Part shown: positions 35,420 through 48,300 of the stretch, piece by piece
Layout: each line of letters begins with the position of its first letter
How positions within the stretch are numbered: position 1 is the stretch's first letter
Source of the DNA: Echinometra lucunter
Lineage: Eukaryota > Echinodermata > Echinoidea > Camarodonta > Echinometridae
DNA length: 64,000 nt
Assembly: GCA_029962745.1 (NCBI GenBank)
Contig: CM057158.1
Span: 4,006,438-4,070,437, forward strand
Direction: 5' to 3'
The notes under the pieces: generated by a model
The model's input: only the letters and a program-made list of their open reading frames with translations
Databases searched by the model: none
What the model was told of the DNA's origin: nothing
Program-made: the position numbers and the translations under genes

Positions 35420-38400
35420 ATGGGGAAATCGAAGAACAAAAGATTTAGATCAAAGAAAGCACAACCGACTGGTTTGCAGAGTGTGAAGGAGATACAGGAA
35501 GAAGAGGAGGAATTAGGGACGACGAATCCCACCGAAACTGTGCAGCTGAAAACAGTAGGGGTATTGGAGAAGGTATGCCGGACCGGGACCGGGACCGATA
35601 GCGTGAGCCGTACACTGTAGCCAGACCCGATGCCGTGCGGGCTGTCGCGAAGTGACAGAGCTGTGTGTAGCGCTAGTACTACTACTACTACTACTAGTAG
35701 GCCTACTAGTACACTGCAGTGTTGGTGGGGCGGGTGTCTATAGGCGGGTGTCTTTAGCCGTTGATCAATCTATTTTCCATGCCTTATTTCGCATAGGGTC
35801 TAAATATATTCTGGCATTATCGTGAAATCTGTCACCGGTCCATTCACCTGCCATTTGATTTATTTCATCAGTGCTGCTGCTGGTGACGGTTCTAGTTCTA
35901 CTCCCATAGATCTAGATCTAGACTTTATTGTACATAATGCGAGTGCACAGAGGATGAGAGGTGACAGATTTCACGATTAGGCCTAAGTAAGTTCTTAATT
36001 GAACCTAATTTTTCACAAACTTTTTTGCCGTTTGTCATGTTTGTAAACTTTGTCAGAATTTTATGGGGGGGGGGGATCGGGACTGCGCTGGATGAAGAGG
36101 GGTGTCCAGTACAGTAGGCATGGATTGTAATAACCCTACGGGAAGCGGCAGAGCCCTACACTCATCTATTGACAGCGCCGCAAACCGTCAGTTTGGTTCG
36201 TTTTTTTATATAAATATCTGTCTAAAAATAAAAATTTGTGCTTATATGGTCTCACCAACTCTTTGGCCAACCAGCAAACCCTCTGAAATCCTCTTCTGAA
36301 AATGTTTTGGAAGAAAAAAGACACAATTTTCTTGTCCTATGAAAATAATCCATGTTGTAGCATCCATTTTACAAATCGAAAATCAATGTGTGCATGCACA
36401 GAGCAATATGAATATTCGCATTTTAGACCGCGGTTCGTTCAAAATTATTGAATATGCATGAAGACATTGAGCCGCACATGCACAGTAGTTAGCTAGCGTG
36501 CTCTGTACTTAGAGATAACATGAATATTCACATATCGCTGAATAAGCATACCTCAAAGTGCAGAGCGGGCTAGCTAGCTCTGCATGTCGCGTGCGGCTCA
36601 ATCCATTTCGAGATGTCTTCATGGATATTCAATCTTTATTACCTTTATTACCAGATGTACTGGAATCATTTTGAGTGACATATAGGAGGTGTATTGTCAT
36701 GAAAATGATACACAATTAAATTACATGTCCAAATACATTTGACAGTTGTGCAAGTATTATTATCTAACTCAGTTTGCTTAATCTTTTTCTTTTAATACTT
36801 AATGAATAAAAATGCTTGTTTAGTAGTAAATATATGCGGTAAATAAAACTACAACATGCAGTCAATCTGCAGGTTTAAGTCAGCTTCATTGTACGTGTTA
36901 ACTGATGTTGAAAACAGAATTTTTACTTATTTTTGTTTTACTGTACTTCTACTGACATGTCAAGTCTCACGCATTAGGTGTGAGACTCCTGCATTTGGGG
37001 CTCTTGCTCATCCCCCAAAATCTCTTTCTAACGCCTACATTACAGCCTACCCCCATATAATTATACACACGCCTGGCGATCTCACGCATTGCCTGCCTAA
37101 AACCTCCTGCAGTACTGGTCTTTGACCTTGACGTCTCTGCTTCTACAGTATTTTGATCATCCAAGCTCTCTTATCTGCTAGGAAGAAGAGCTGTTCATGC
37201 AATTCGTACATTTTGCCTCATTTACAGCACTGCAATGGCTCACCAGCTTTCCATATAATATATTTCTCTCTCCATTGTTCTTATTAGTTTTGTGCATTTA
37301 ATCTTTAATTCAATCTCCAATTTTCTGCTTTAATTCTGTCATTGTATTTTTCTTTTCTCTCAACAGCTCCAAAGTAGCTCAGCTGAGGAGAGGGAATGTG
37401 CATGCACATCATTAGCTAATCTGGTCCAGGACCCGAAGGCATTGCAGACCTTGGTCCAACAGAAGGCAGTACGTAGTCTTGGGCCTCTCCTAGTAGATCC
37501 ATCATCGGGAATACGAGAAGCTGCAGCTGGAGCATTGAGGTATCCAAGCAAAAATCCATCTGTGCCTGAATATGTAGCCAAAAATAATTTATGGTGGAGT
37601 AAATAGAAAGATTTATTGTAACACAATGAACTTTCTTTCAGTGGTTTAAATACTGTGTGTTGCAAAGTCAAAGTAGCTCCTAGTATTCATTCTTTTTTTT
37701 TTTTTTTTTTTTTTTTTTTTGTTAATGTTTCCTTCTTTGAAGCTTACTTGATATTCTACAGTGTGGTAACAATGACCCCTATGGTAGACTGAGTCTCTAA
37801 GGGGTAAACTGATTACCGGCAATAATTTTCCTCTCTGTAAATTTTGAGGAATCTTAAATTCTTACAAAAAGAGTTTGAATTTATAAAGTAAACTTCTGTT
37901 TGTTCAGATCTAGATAAGGAGATGTTTCTTTGAATTGCTTATCTCTTGATAATGTTGTAGGAATCTGACTGTAGCAGGTGGACATGATATATGTGATCAC
38001 ATGGTAGATGAAGATATAATGACACCTCTTGTCACCTTCCTGCTCCAGGTAAGTTCTTTGGGTTAAATTTGGTATTAATATGGGGTTGTAATTTTTCTGA
38101 TGTGACCTGTATTAAATTAAACTAACATAGATAACTATAGTTATTACCACAATATGAGCCATTTCCACGTTATCAGTATTTTGGTAATTTTTAACATTTA
38201 TTATAGCCTTTAAAGTTTTAAGAACAACTTCTGTAAAAGCATTGCTTTTTTGATAAATGATTTCCCGATTTCTTCTGATTGCTGAGAAGTCATCTCTAAT
38301 AGCTTTTTTTTTTTTCACTTTTAGTCTTGTAACAGTTTCCAAGGATAAGCAGTACATATTTCCTCCATGTTCCTTACATGTCTTTCACTCATCTGTTCCA

Positions 38401-41400
38401 ATTTAATGATGATTATGAAAATAGTGCTCTGTTTTGTTATGCCTCTCTCTCATATTAGTTTTAGTATGTGTTAAATTTTCCCAAATCTTTGGCATTTTCA
38501 TGGCACTAATCAACACTCTAAATGTCATTTCACTTATCTTTTACTTTGCTAGTATTCAGATGGTATTCCCCAGTCACCTGCAAAACATAAAGAGAACAAA
38601 ATGCCACAACATGATTCCAGTCTCGAGGCACTGGTACAAGCTGTGCATCTCGTCTGGAATTTATGGTAAGGAATGTTGAATAAACTTTCTGGAGATATAG
38701 AATCCATACACCCCTTTAGACTTTGTACAGAGTGCCATTCTGGTTTTAAAACATTTGTTTAAATTTTTTTTTTTTTTAATTATTATTCTTTTATGCCTCC
38801 ACCCACCGAAGGTAGGTGCCGGAGGCATTATTTTTGTTCTCATTTAAGAGGGATTCATAGCAAGTGTGTCAAGTTGTTGATATAAATCTTAGCAACATCA
38901 AGTCCATGTAAATAGTATGTCAGCATTAAAAAGGAGGCACCCCCAAAATCTATAGATTTTAGGATATGCTCAACCTTTATTGAAGGAGTTCAGCCCTTTA
39001 TTAAAGTTGCCTGGCATTCAATATCTTGGTCAGATTTGGGGTTGCCAATACCAACTTTTGGCCATCACTTCCATGAAACTGCACAAAAAAATCACTGGGA
39101 TTTGCTTTAGTTACCACCTGGGCAACAAAGACAACATTTTATATTGTCCTGAGGGAATGCACCTATAATAAGTTCTGTAATTTCTAGCTCTGATATTTTT
39201 CCTTGAGCACTCTTTACTACTCTTTTTCATTTCTCAGTGAAAGTAACAGCACAGCAGTAGCTATAGCCAATCAACAAGGTTTGGTCACAGTCTTCCTTCA
39301 CTGTCTCCAAGTATACCCAACTATGGTGGATCTTGCAATCTCTGCAGGTAGGTCAGGACATTGTTACTTAATTCTAATCTAACAAGTCTGTTTTTGTTTT
39401 ATGGGGTTTTGATGTTTTGTTACATTGGGTATTGATAGAGCATGACTGTTTGTAGAAAGCCTATTGAGGCTTCTGAGATCAAAGATATCACTTCACCATA
39501 TCACTTCACCATGCACTCACCTGAAGTGTACAAGAAAATGTGAATCTCTTCAGAGCACACCTGAATGGGAACAAACATAAATGGCAACAGGACAGAGTAG
39601 ATTGACATCACAGAATCCAGTTCCATATAGGAGGCAAGAAAAAAAGAACCATATATTGCCAATCAGAACTTTGTTCATATTATATCAGGGGGGGGGGGGG
39701 TGTTTCACAATGAGTTGAGTTTGACTTAGAGTCGTGCTTAAGCGCCAATGCGCATCCGGTATTTAACGCGTAATCTCATTGATAGACTTCCAATAGTGCG
39801 CATCCCCTGAGCGTGATCTGACCAATGGGGTGATGCGTAATATAGAGCACGCAAGTAGGAATTTAAGTTTGACTTTAGTCAAACTTAATCTTTGTGAAAC
39901 ACCCCACAGAATTTATTTCAGACTGCTTATCATAACAGCCTTTCTCTAATGTGCATTCAACATGCTTTTTCAAAGATAAAAATGAAATATATTTTCTTTG
40001 CTTTAGAAAGTTTGTTTGAATCAGCGTAGGAATTAAATTTTTTTTTTTTTAGGGGCTATTTTCTTTTTTACATTGGGGCTACCACTGAATATCTTGGAGC
40101 TATTTTTCTTATTAAGGGGCTACTTTTTGTCGCACATCTGTAACTTTTTAAAGTATCTGTTGGCATTCTTAAGACTCACTATAATGCATAAAAGCACAGA
40201 ACATTTATAACTGTAAACTGTATTAGATTGGGGATTTGTACTATCAAATGTTCAAAGTAACTCAAAGTGATCACTGAATGATATGTTAGGATCACACGCC
40301 CGGCCACACTAGAAATATCTGCAGTCACAGACATGTACAGTCAAGCAGGGAGTCAGAAAGCCCTCATTGCAAGGCAATCTTTTGTGAAAAAACAACTAGT
40401 TTTCATATTCTAGAATACACCTTCATTCCTCAAAAGCTAAAAGAGACAGGCAAATATCACATTTAAAGTAAGTTCTAAACATATAATTACCTTTTCAGAT
40501 ACTTTTGGGGCGATATTACTTGTTGAATTTCGATCATCTCACTACCGACTCGAAAGACTGTGTGGGACTGAACTCAGAAATTTAGCTGTTTTTGTGATTT
40601 CAGACTCATCTTGAGGTGATAAATTTCTTGAACCAAATATACAGAGGCATCTGACACTATCTCTTGACTGAATATCATCACTGAAAAAACCGCTGAATGG
40701 CATATTGGTGGGATTCTAGGATGATATTTTGGGGGAGCCAAATGGAAACTGTGTGGTAGTAGAATGTTGACAGTGCACTGCGCATGAGCTCTATGCTTGT
40801 ATTGCACAATATGCATAGGCTAGACTTGCGATATCGTGAGGTAAGGTAGCATGGTTGCAATTTCATAGTGACTGACACTCCTCGATTGGTATCAATCGGA
40901 CACAAAACCGCGATGCTTGTGAAGGTATTATACTTTCATGAAATCATAAAGGTTTAATTGCTCAGAAAAACTGTTAAGACTTTCAAAAGGGGCATATATA
41001 TTGGGGCGACTCTGAAATAAATAGTCGCCCCAAAGCATTAGATTTTGAGAATTTTAGGGGCGATTTGGGCTGTCATGCCCTCGTGTATTTCCGACGCTGG
41101 TTTGAATAATGTTTCTGACAGTTTGATTTTCTATAAGTTTTTTGAGATTTGTACAGCAGATTGTGATTTAGTGTGTGTGAGAAAACAAGAAGCTTCTCGC
41201 AGTAGTTCTATGTTTGTTACATGAAGATTTTGTGTGTGGGGGGGGGGGCGTCACGTGTGGTGTGTGTATGTTTGTGTGAAGACAATATGATTCCCTTTTG
41301 TTAAATTTTAGTTGTATTTTTTTTCTTTTTTTTTATAAATGGCCATACATGGCTAGAAATTGCATTTTGAGAAGGCTGTCTCCCAGTGTTGAAGATTGAT

Positions 41401-42055
41401 TATCTGTCGAATCTAAGAGCATGCAGACTATTGTCTATTGGAACCCTGCGGCCCCTGTATTAAGCCCACGAAAATGAAAGAATTCAGTAGTCAATGGGTT
41501 AAATTGAACTAGAATCATACAGTGGTGAAGTAACAAACAATTATGTTAGTTCCATTCATTGTAGTTCTGATTTCTGATTTTTTTTTTTTAATGTTATAGT
41601 TTATCTCTTTATTTTACCATATACATACATCATGCTTGATGACATTGTAAAAGAAGTAAATGAATAAGATTTGTAGAACAGTGAAGGACATTTTGAACAT
41701 CGAAATCCAAATTATTTTGAAAATATCCCCGGTTTCCGCCCCCAAGTGAATCATACTGTCTGAAAGATGTCCTTCAACTCAAATTGTAATTTTGAATGAT
41801 AGGGGGCGCTATTAAAGAATGAATAACACTGCACTGATGATTGCACCTCTGCAAAGAAAGAACCTATGGACCCCCAGGTTTAGGAGATAATTCTTTGAAG
41901 GGCTTAGAGACATTTGAGATGTATAAGGTACTATAAAAATCCAGAATATTATTATTATTATTATTATTTTATTATTATTATTATAAATATTATCATTATT
42001 ATTATTACTATTATTATTATTATTATTATTACTATTATTATTATTATTATTACTA

Positions 42056-42086
<31 letters not shown>

Positions 42087-42164
42087 TATTATTATTATTA
42101 TTATTATTACTATTATTATTATTATTATTATTGCTATTATTATTATCATTATTATTATTATTTC

Positions 42165-42209
<45 letters not shown>

Positions 42210-42301
42210 TATTACTATTATTATTAGTATTACTATTATTATTAGTATTACTATTATTATTATTATTACTATTATTACTATTATTATTATTATTATTATT
42301 A

Positions 42302-42353
<52 letters not shown>

Positions 42354-45300
42354 ATAGTAATAATAATAATTATCATTATTGTTATATAATAATTATTATT
42401 ATTGATAGTAGTAGTATTATCAGTATTAGTGTTATTATTAATATTAATATTATTATTATTATTATTGTTGTTATTATGAAACTGAATATTGAATAAACAA
42501 ATTTACTTGCACCTGCTATTATGTTAGTCTTGATGGAAAGTGGTCACTTGTGAAGACCTTCATGAAGCTCGGGCAAAAGTAAAAGATAAAGAAAAAATAA
42601 ATGAAAGAAATTGAAATAAATTGAAAAGCATTAATCTTGTTTTGATTGAAGGAGCCTCCAGGCTCCAGCAAGAATGTTCACCAAAAATCTCCGTATACCT
42701 TTGCTTGTTCTCCAAATGGATACTACCAGTTGCATTTAATGTTCAGTGTATGGCCATATTTGAATTGTGGATACAGTAAAGCTGGTAGCACATGTGGCAA
42801 ATTTCTTTTGATCACTCTAACTCTGATGTACCAGTTTGTAAAGCATTCAAAGATATTGTTTACTTACCATAATAGAGAAAGTGTATCCTGTCAACCTGAA
42901 GATTTTATAATATCCTTTAAGATAAGCACTGATTGACCTACAATAGTGTCTTCAAGACGTTAATTTTGCTATTCCACAATTTTCGGTTAATTCGCATGTG
43001 CGTTTTGGCCATTCTTCATTCTTCAGACCTGTATACCAATAGTGGACAACTTTTCACTCAATGAAAATGTATCCAGTTGTAAAATGAAGGAAAATGGGGA
43101 TCATTTTCCATTTCTGTGATCACTTTTGCTATAAAAAATTCTTAAGGTTGATCTGTTGAACATGAACAGATAATAGAAATAATTGGGAATTATACTAAGG
43201 ATATCCATATATTTTTGTTAAAGATTTAGACTAGGGTCTAATTCTCCAAACTAATCATAAAGAAAATGTCAGCGAACATTCAAATACATATAGTACAGTT
43301 ATCAAAGCTCGATTCTCCATTCATATAATGCACCTCGCGACAAGTCCAGACACGTTTTGTGAGCGACCTTTGTGTGCGACATTCGTACCAGGATTGCCCA
43401 TTGAGGGACCGTTAGATTAATCGTTAAGAGATTACTTGGGCCAGTAGTGATAGAGAACACATGTGTAGAGAGTTATTTGCAATGCTGGTCAGGGGTATAT
43501 TTTTGTGTATGTCCAAGTTTTTTCTCTGGCTGGAGGGTTGTATCTTGGTTTGAGGGACTTGGAAGGTAAGATTTGACTGTGCTTGTACGTCCAGTGTACA
43601 GTCTGTCATAATGTAATGGAATAAAAGTACTCTACATGGTAACCTTGTATAAGTTAGGTTGAATGATTTATCATGAAAACTATATTGTAAAGTTATTTTC
43701 CATTTGATATAGAAGCAGCCATGCTGGATTTCATTTAAATTTTACTTTCTTTAATTTCAATCAACGAAAAGTGCAATTTTTAATTTTTAATATGTCAGTT
43801 TATTGTATTGTTGATAAAATTATTGTTTAAGTGAACATTGAAAGGATAAATGTTACTTCACACTATTTTTGTGTTATAAAGATTCACTTCTGTTATTGAT
43901 TACTGCTTGTTCACAAATGTCATCATAAAAGTTTTCTGTTTCTCCTTATCTACCCTGTAGCACAATGCCTTCACACTTTCACAGAGGACAACTTGCTTGC
44001 AGCTCAAGAACTCTGCAAGCCAGATAAACTTGCCATCTTAGAAAGTGCCCTCATGTGTGAGAACACAACCATGAAGTTGACACAGCTGCAAACCCTGACG
44101 GCTGGTAAGATGAATTGAACTTGATTACATTTAAATTACAATATTGAACAAATACCAAATTGTATGTTAAGAGCCATTAATTAGGCATGGAATTGAATAG
44201 CTGTTAATAATCACTGAGATTTAACTGAGGGTCATGGCTGTGTGTTACATGATGTTGGCATAAGTGACTTTTTTCTTCGGAATGTTAATGATGGGCCAGA
44301 ATATTGTTCTCGAAATACAAATTTTAATACAACTCTTTACAGTATGCACGAGATTACACCATCAAGCTGAAATGTAAAGCACTTTACCTCATGTGAGTAT
44401 ATCCCTTTCTATTTTCAGTCCTCTTGGTCACAGTACTTCCCCTTCCTCCCTCTCTCTCTCTCTTGGTCTCTCTATGTCTCTCTTTCTGCTATGCTCAAGT
44501 TTAGTGACCCTGAGTTTTTCCTACCTGGCAGAGACCAAGCTTGCATTATCATTTGCAGTCATCATTTTCCAAATCAAATACTGAATTTTCTTTACTTTTC
44601 AGGTATCTTGTTCAACATCAGGGGTTCTTTACCTGCCACCAGTAGAGGGCAGAGTTTCCAAGCCCTCGTAAAAGTGCTTGCTGCCACGCTCCAGCACGAT
44701 AATTGTGCTGCCATCTTATCACTCGTCCCAGGCATTCACACCAATGGCAATGTAAGTCTCTGCAAAAATGGATTGCAATTACTTACATATTAACCTATTG
44801 AGCACAATTTGATTTCACTTTCAGTATAACACATATTTTCCATAGACCCTAACACAAATCATCTCTGGCTTAGTATTCAGTTGGTTAATTGCTAAAATTC
44901 TTTCTGCGCCTCATTTCCTTGTGTGAAATTAAGGTTTCAGCAAATTTCAAATTATTTTTCATTGTTTGTATCTTTGGGGGGGGGGGGGGCATTTATGAGC
45001 CTGTTATGGCAATAGTATCAATACCTGATTGACATGGCTTATTGAATTTGTATCATTGTGTTGAAGAAGTTGCTTGTTGGCTTGGTTGTATCAGTTATTG
45101 AAATTGTCTATCCACCAGTTGCAGTGAGTTGTACAGGCAGTGAAGAGTTCATTGTGACATAGAGCGTGTATGTGAAGGTTTGGATATCAGTGAAGTTTTC
45201 TAATTCTTATACTTTTACCCTCGAGAAAACATATCTGCAATCTAAAACTGGAATAATTAATTCTTATGATGTTGCAGACCATTGCTAGATGTGTGTGGAT

Positions 45301-48300
45301 GTATGTTTCAAACATGTTTCTCAGAATACTTTCTTAGTGATCTGGGCCTTTGTCTTTTCAGGTGCAGAATGGAGCTGTAGCGAAGGAAGGAGAGAAAGAA
45401 AGTAATAAGACGGTAAGACCTCTACTTCACTTATCTTTAGATTCTACCATGTGACTGATTCATCTCATCATCCCGTTCTTATGAAAATGTAGATTTATTG
45501 ATATGTTGGAAGATCCTGAGAATATGAAGATCCATGTCTATAATTTTGCTGAATGGGTTGTTACTGTAACAATTTAAATTCTGTATGCTTAGTATTGAGA
45601 GATAATTGAGTATGAAGGTTAATTATGTCCCCAAAGTTCTTGGTGATATTTTTTCCCCTCAATAACGTTGACTTTAGCAGTGAAAGAACAGGGATAGAAA
45701 CAGAATTTTGTCATAGTCCCTTTAGGGTTAAGGTGAATGAGGATAGGGGATGTGTGTATGGGGGTTTTTTGAGGGGGAGGGGTGGTTGTCTGCAATTTTT
45801 CAGTACTTTCATTCTATGAGTAATAAATGCTTTTGTTTGTCTTCCAGCTACCATGGAAACTTGAGAGTGACTTGTCAGAAGCAGAGGCACTTCTTCAAGC
45901 CCAGCAAGTATCATTAGAAATCATCTCTAACATGTGTTGTCCTGAAGGTAGGTTATCATATCACTAAAACCCTTCTAATAAACAAAAATAGGAAACATTT
46001 ACTGAAGAAATCCATGTATATAAAAATTGCTTCACCAAATATAAACAAATACTTATCTACTTTAAAACTTGATTGCTGAATTCTTGCATCTTCACAGGAA
46101 CATTACAAGAACCACCTAGTTACCATAGGTAGCACTTGAGTTGAATCTCTTAACACCAAATAATTTGAATTGGACACCAAAGTGGTTTTCTTCACTCTGG
46201 GTTAGAGTTGACTAAATACTCTCTTTTTAGGGATGCTATTTTTTAAATGCATTACTTGTCACCAAATCTGTAGGAAAACAGATTAGAGAATCCCTATACA
46301 TTGAATCTGTAAAGTTTACTCCTGTCCATGATGTCATTGTTGCTGGCTCTGACTATATCTGTGTATGCATGTTAGTGGCCTTATGTTGATTTGAATGGTC
46401 CCATTTATTTTCTTGAATTTTTGCTGATTGTCCCATATGTTTATTTTAATGTATGCCAATAGTCCCATATATTTATATGAATGTATGTTTAGATGATGAT
46501 GATGACTGGGAGGATATGGAGTCTAGTAGCACCAGTAGTAGTAGCAGTGATGATGCACAAGATCAAACAGGAGATGTAGCACCTCCACCTATCATGGTAT
46601 GTTGAATTGTTTTATGAAGTTTATCATGGAATTAAGTTGATTAAATGTGAACAGTTATAGCTGTCAATATGTCAAACTGTTCATACTTATGAAGAGACTT
46701 AACAGATTTAACCATTTTTATGCCTCCGCCCACCGTAGGTGGCTTCTGGAGGCATTATGTTTTCGGGTCATCCGTCCGTCCATCCGTCCCGTTTTCGTTC
46801 TCGCGATAACTTAAGAACCGTTTGACAGATCAACTTCAAACTTGGCTCGTGTATGCATATGGGAGGGACAATGATCTGATTAGATTTTGGAGTCTCAAGG
46901 TCAAAGGTCAAGGTCATAGAGGTAATAATATAAATAAAAATGCCTCGTTCTCGTGATAACTTAAGGACCATTTGACAGATTGGCTTCAAACTTGGCTCAT
47001 GTATGTACATGGAAGGGACAATGATCTGATTAGATTGTGGGCTCACAAGATCAAAGATCAAAGGTCAAAGGTCATAGAGGTCATTATGTACACAGAAATG
47101 GTTTGTTTTCACCATAACTCGATAACCATTCGACCGATCAATCTCAAACTTGGCACAGGTATGCATATGGGAGGGACAATGATCTGATTAGATTTTGGGG
47201 TCTCAAGGTCAAAGGTCAAAGGTCATAGAGGTCATTATGTACATAGAAATGGTTAGTTCTTGTGATAACTCAGTAACCATTTGACGGTTCAACAAACTTG
47301 GCTCGTGTATGCATATAGAAAGGGCAATGCTCTCATTAGACTTGGGGGGTCACAAGGTCAAAGGTCGAGGTCAAAGATGTCATTGTATAAATGAAAATAA
47401 ATCAACATGAAGTGCCATTTATTTCTGATTTGGTAATGGCGGAGGCATAAAGTTCGACCACGCGTGGTCGAAGATTCATCTAGTTTTGAAAACTTATTTA
47501 GGATTTGTTTTCAGATGGCCTCCAGCATGTTCGAATATGCACTTATGTATTTTTCAATAATTTTGTATGTTTGTTTTATGTTAGTCACAAATTTATTAGC
47601 TACTAAGCATATTGTTTTGCAACAACTATAATGTGAATAGAATTCCATGAGTTCAAAGTCAGTGAAAAAAAAAAGAAAAAAAGTAGCAATTGTATGTATA
47701 TTGTATGCATTTGTATATATTATTGATTGTTAGTTGTGTAAATGTTAAACAGTCAAAGCCTTTATATCAAAGGAAATGTTTTCAGTAGAATATTTCATTT
47801 CAATGATTTGTTTATCTCTTCTCTGTAGTCTCCCCTGTGCTTGTCTGCAGAAATCCACAGTGCATTAGCAGACCAGAGTATACCAACCAAGGTAATTGAT
47901 CATTAATCTTTGTTCCTCTACTATTCTTAATCTCTTTTTTAGCCGACTGAATTTTGCCATTTCTTTTGATATTTTGAATAGAAATTCAGTCCATTGAAAT
48001 GCTTTTTCACAAAGAACATCATTAAAAATTTTATATTTGAATGTAGACTTATGTTACTATTATAAACATTTATAAAATATTTATGTATGTTTGTATCAGA
48101 GGATATCTAAACAGTTGCAGTAAATGTATATTGGTGTGATTAGAAACATAGATCTCTCTTTCCAGAATTTGTATCTTTCTTAATGTAGTTTGTCTGTATG
48201 CTTTACTAATCCTTCCCCATTCACCCAGTTCTCAGCTATAAGGGCTGTAAAGTATAGCATAATTTCTTATTAAAGTGTAGTATTAAGAATTTACATCTTC

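Noticed and set aside
40574..40905. Small frames inside the hAT-like element as a transposase remnant
   Set aside because: Both are under 81 codons and show none of the hAT transposase or dimerisation-domain patterns I could recognise.
41914..42496. Long open frames of Ile, Leu or Tyr on both strands
   Set aside because: They are the direct product of the (ATT)n array and have no protein-like composition or splice context.
46797..47400. A CRISPR-like repeat array
   Set aside because: The window is clearly eukaryotic. The repeats are contiguous 153-bp units without spacers, inside an element with inverted ends.
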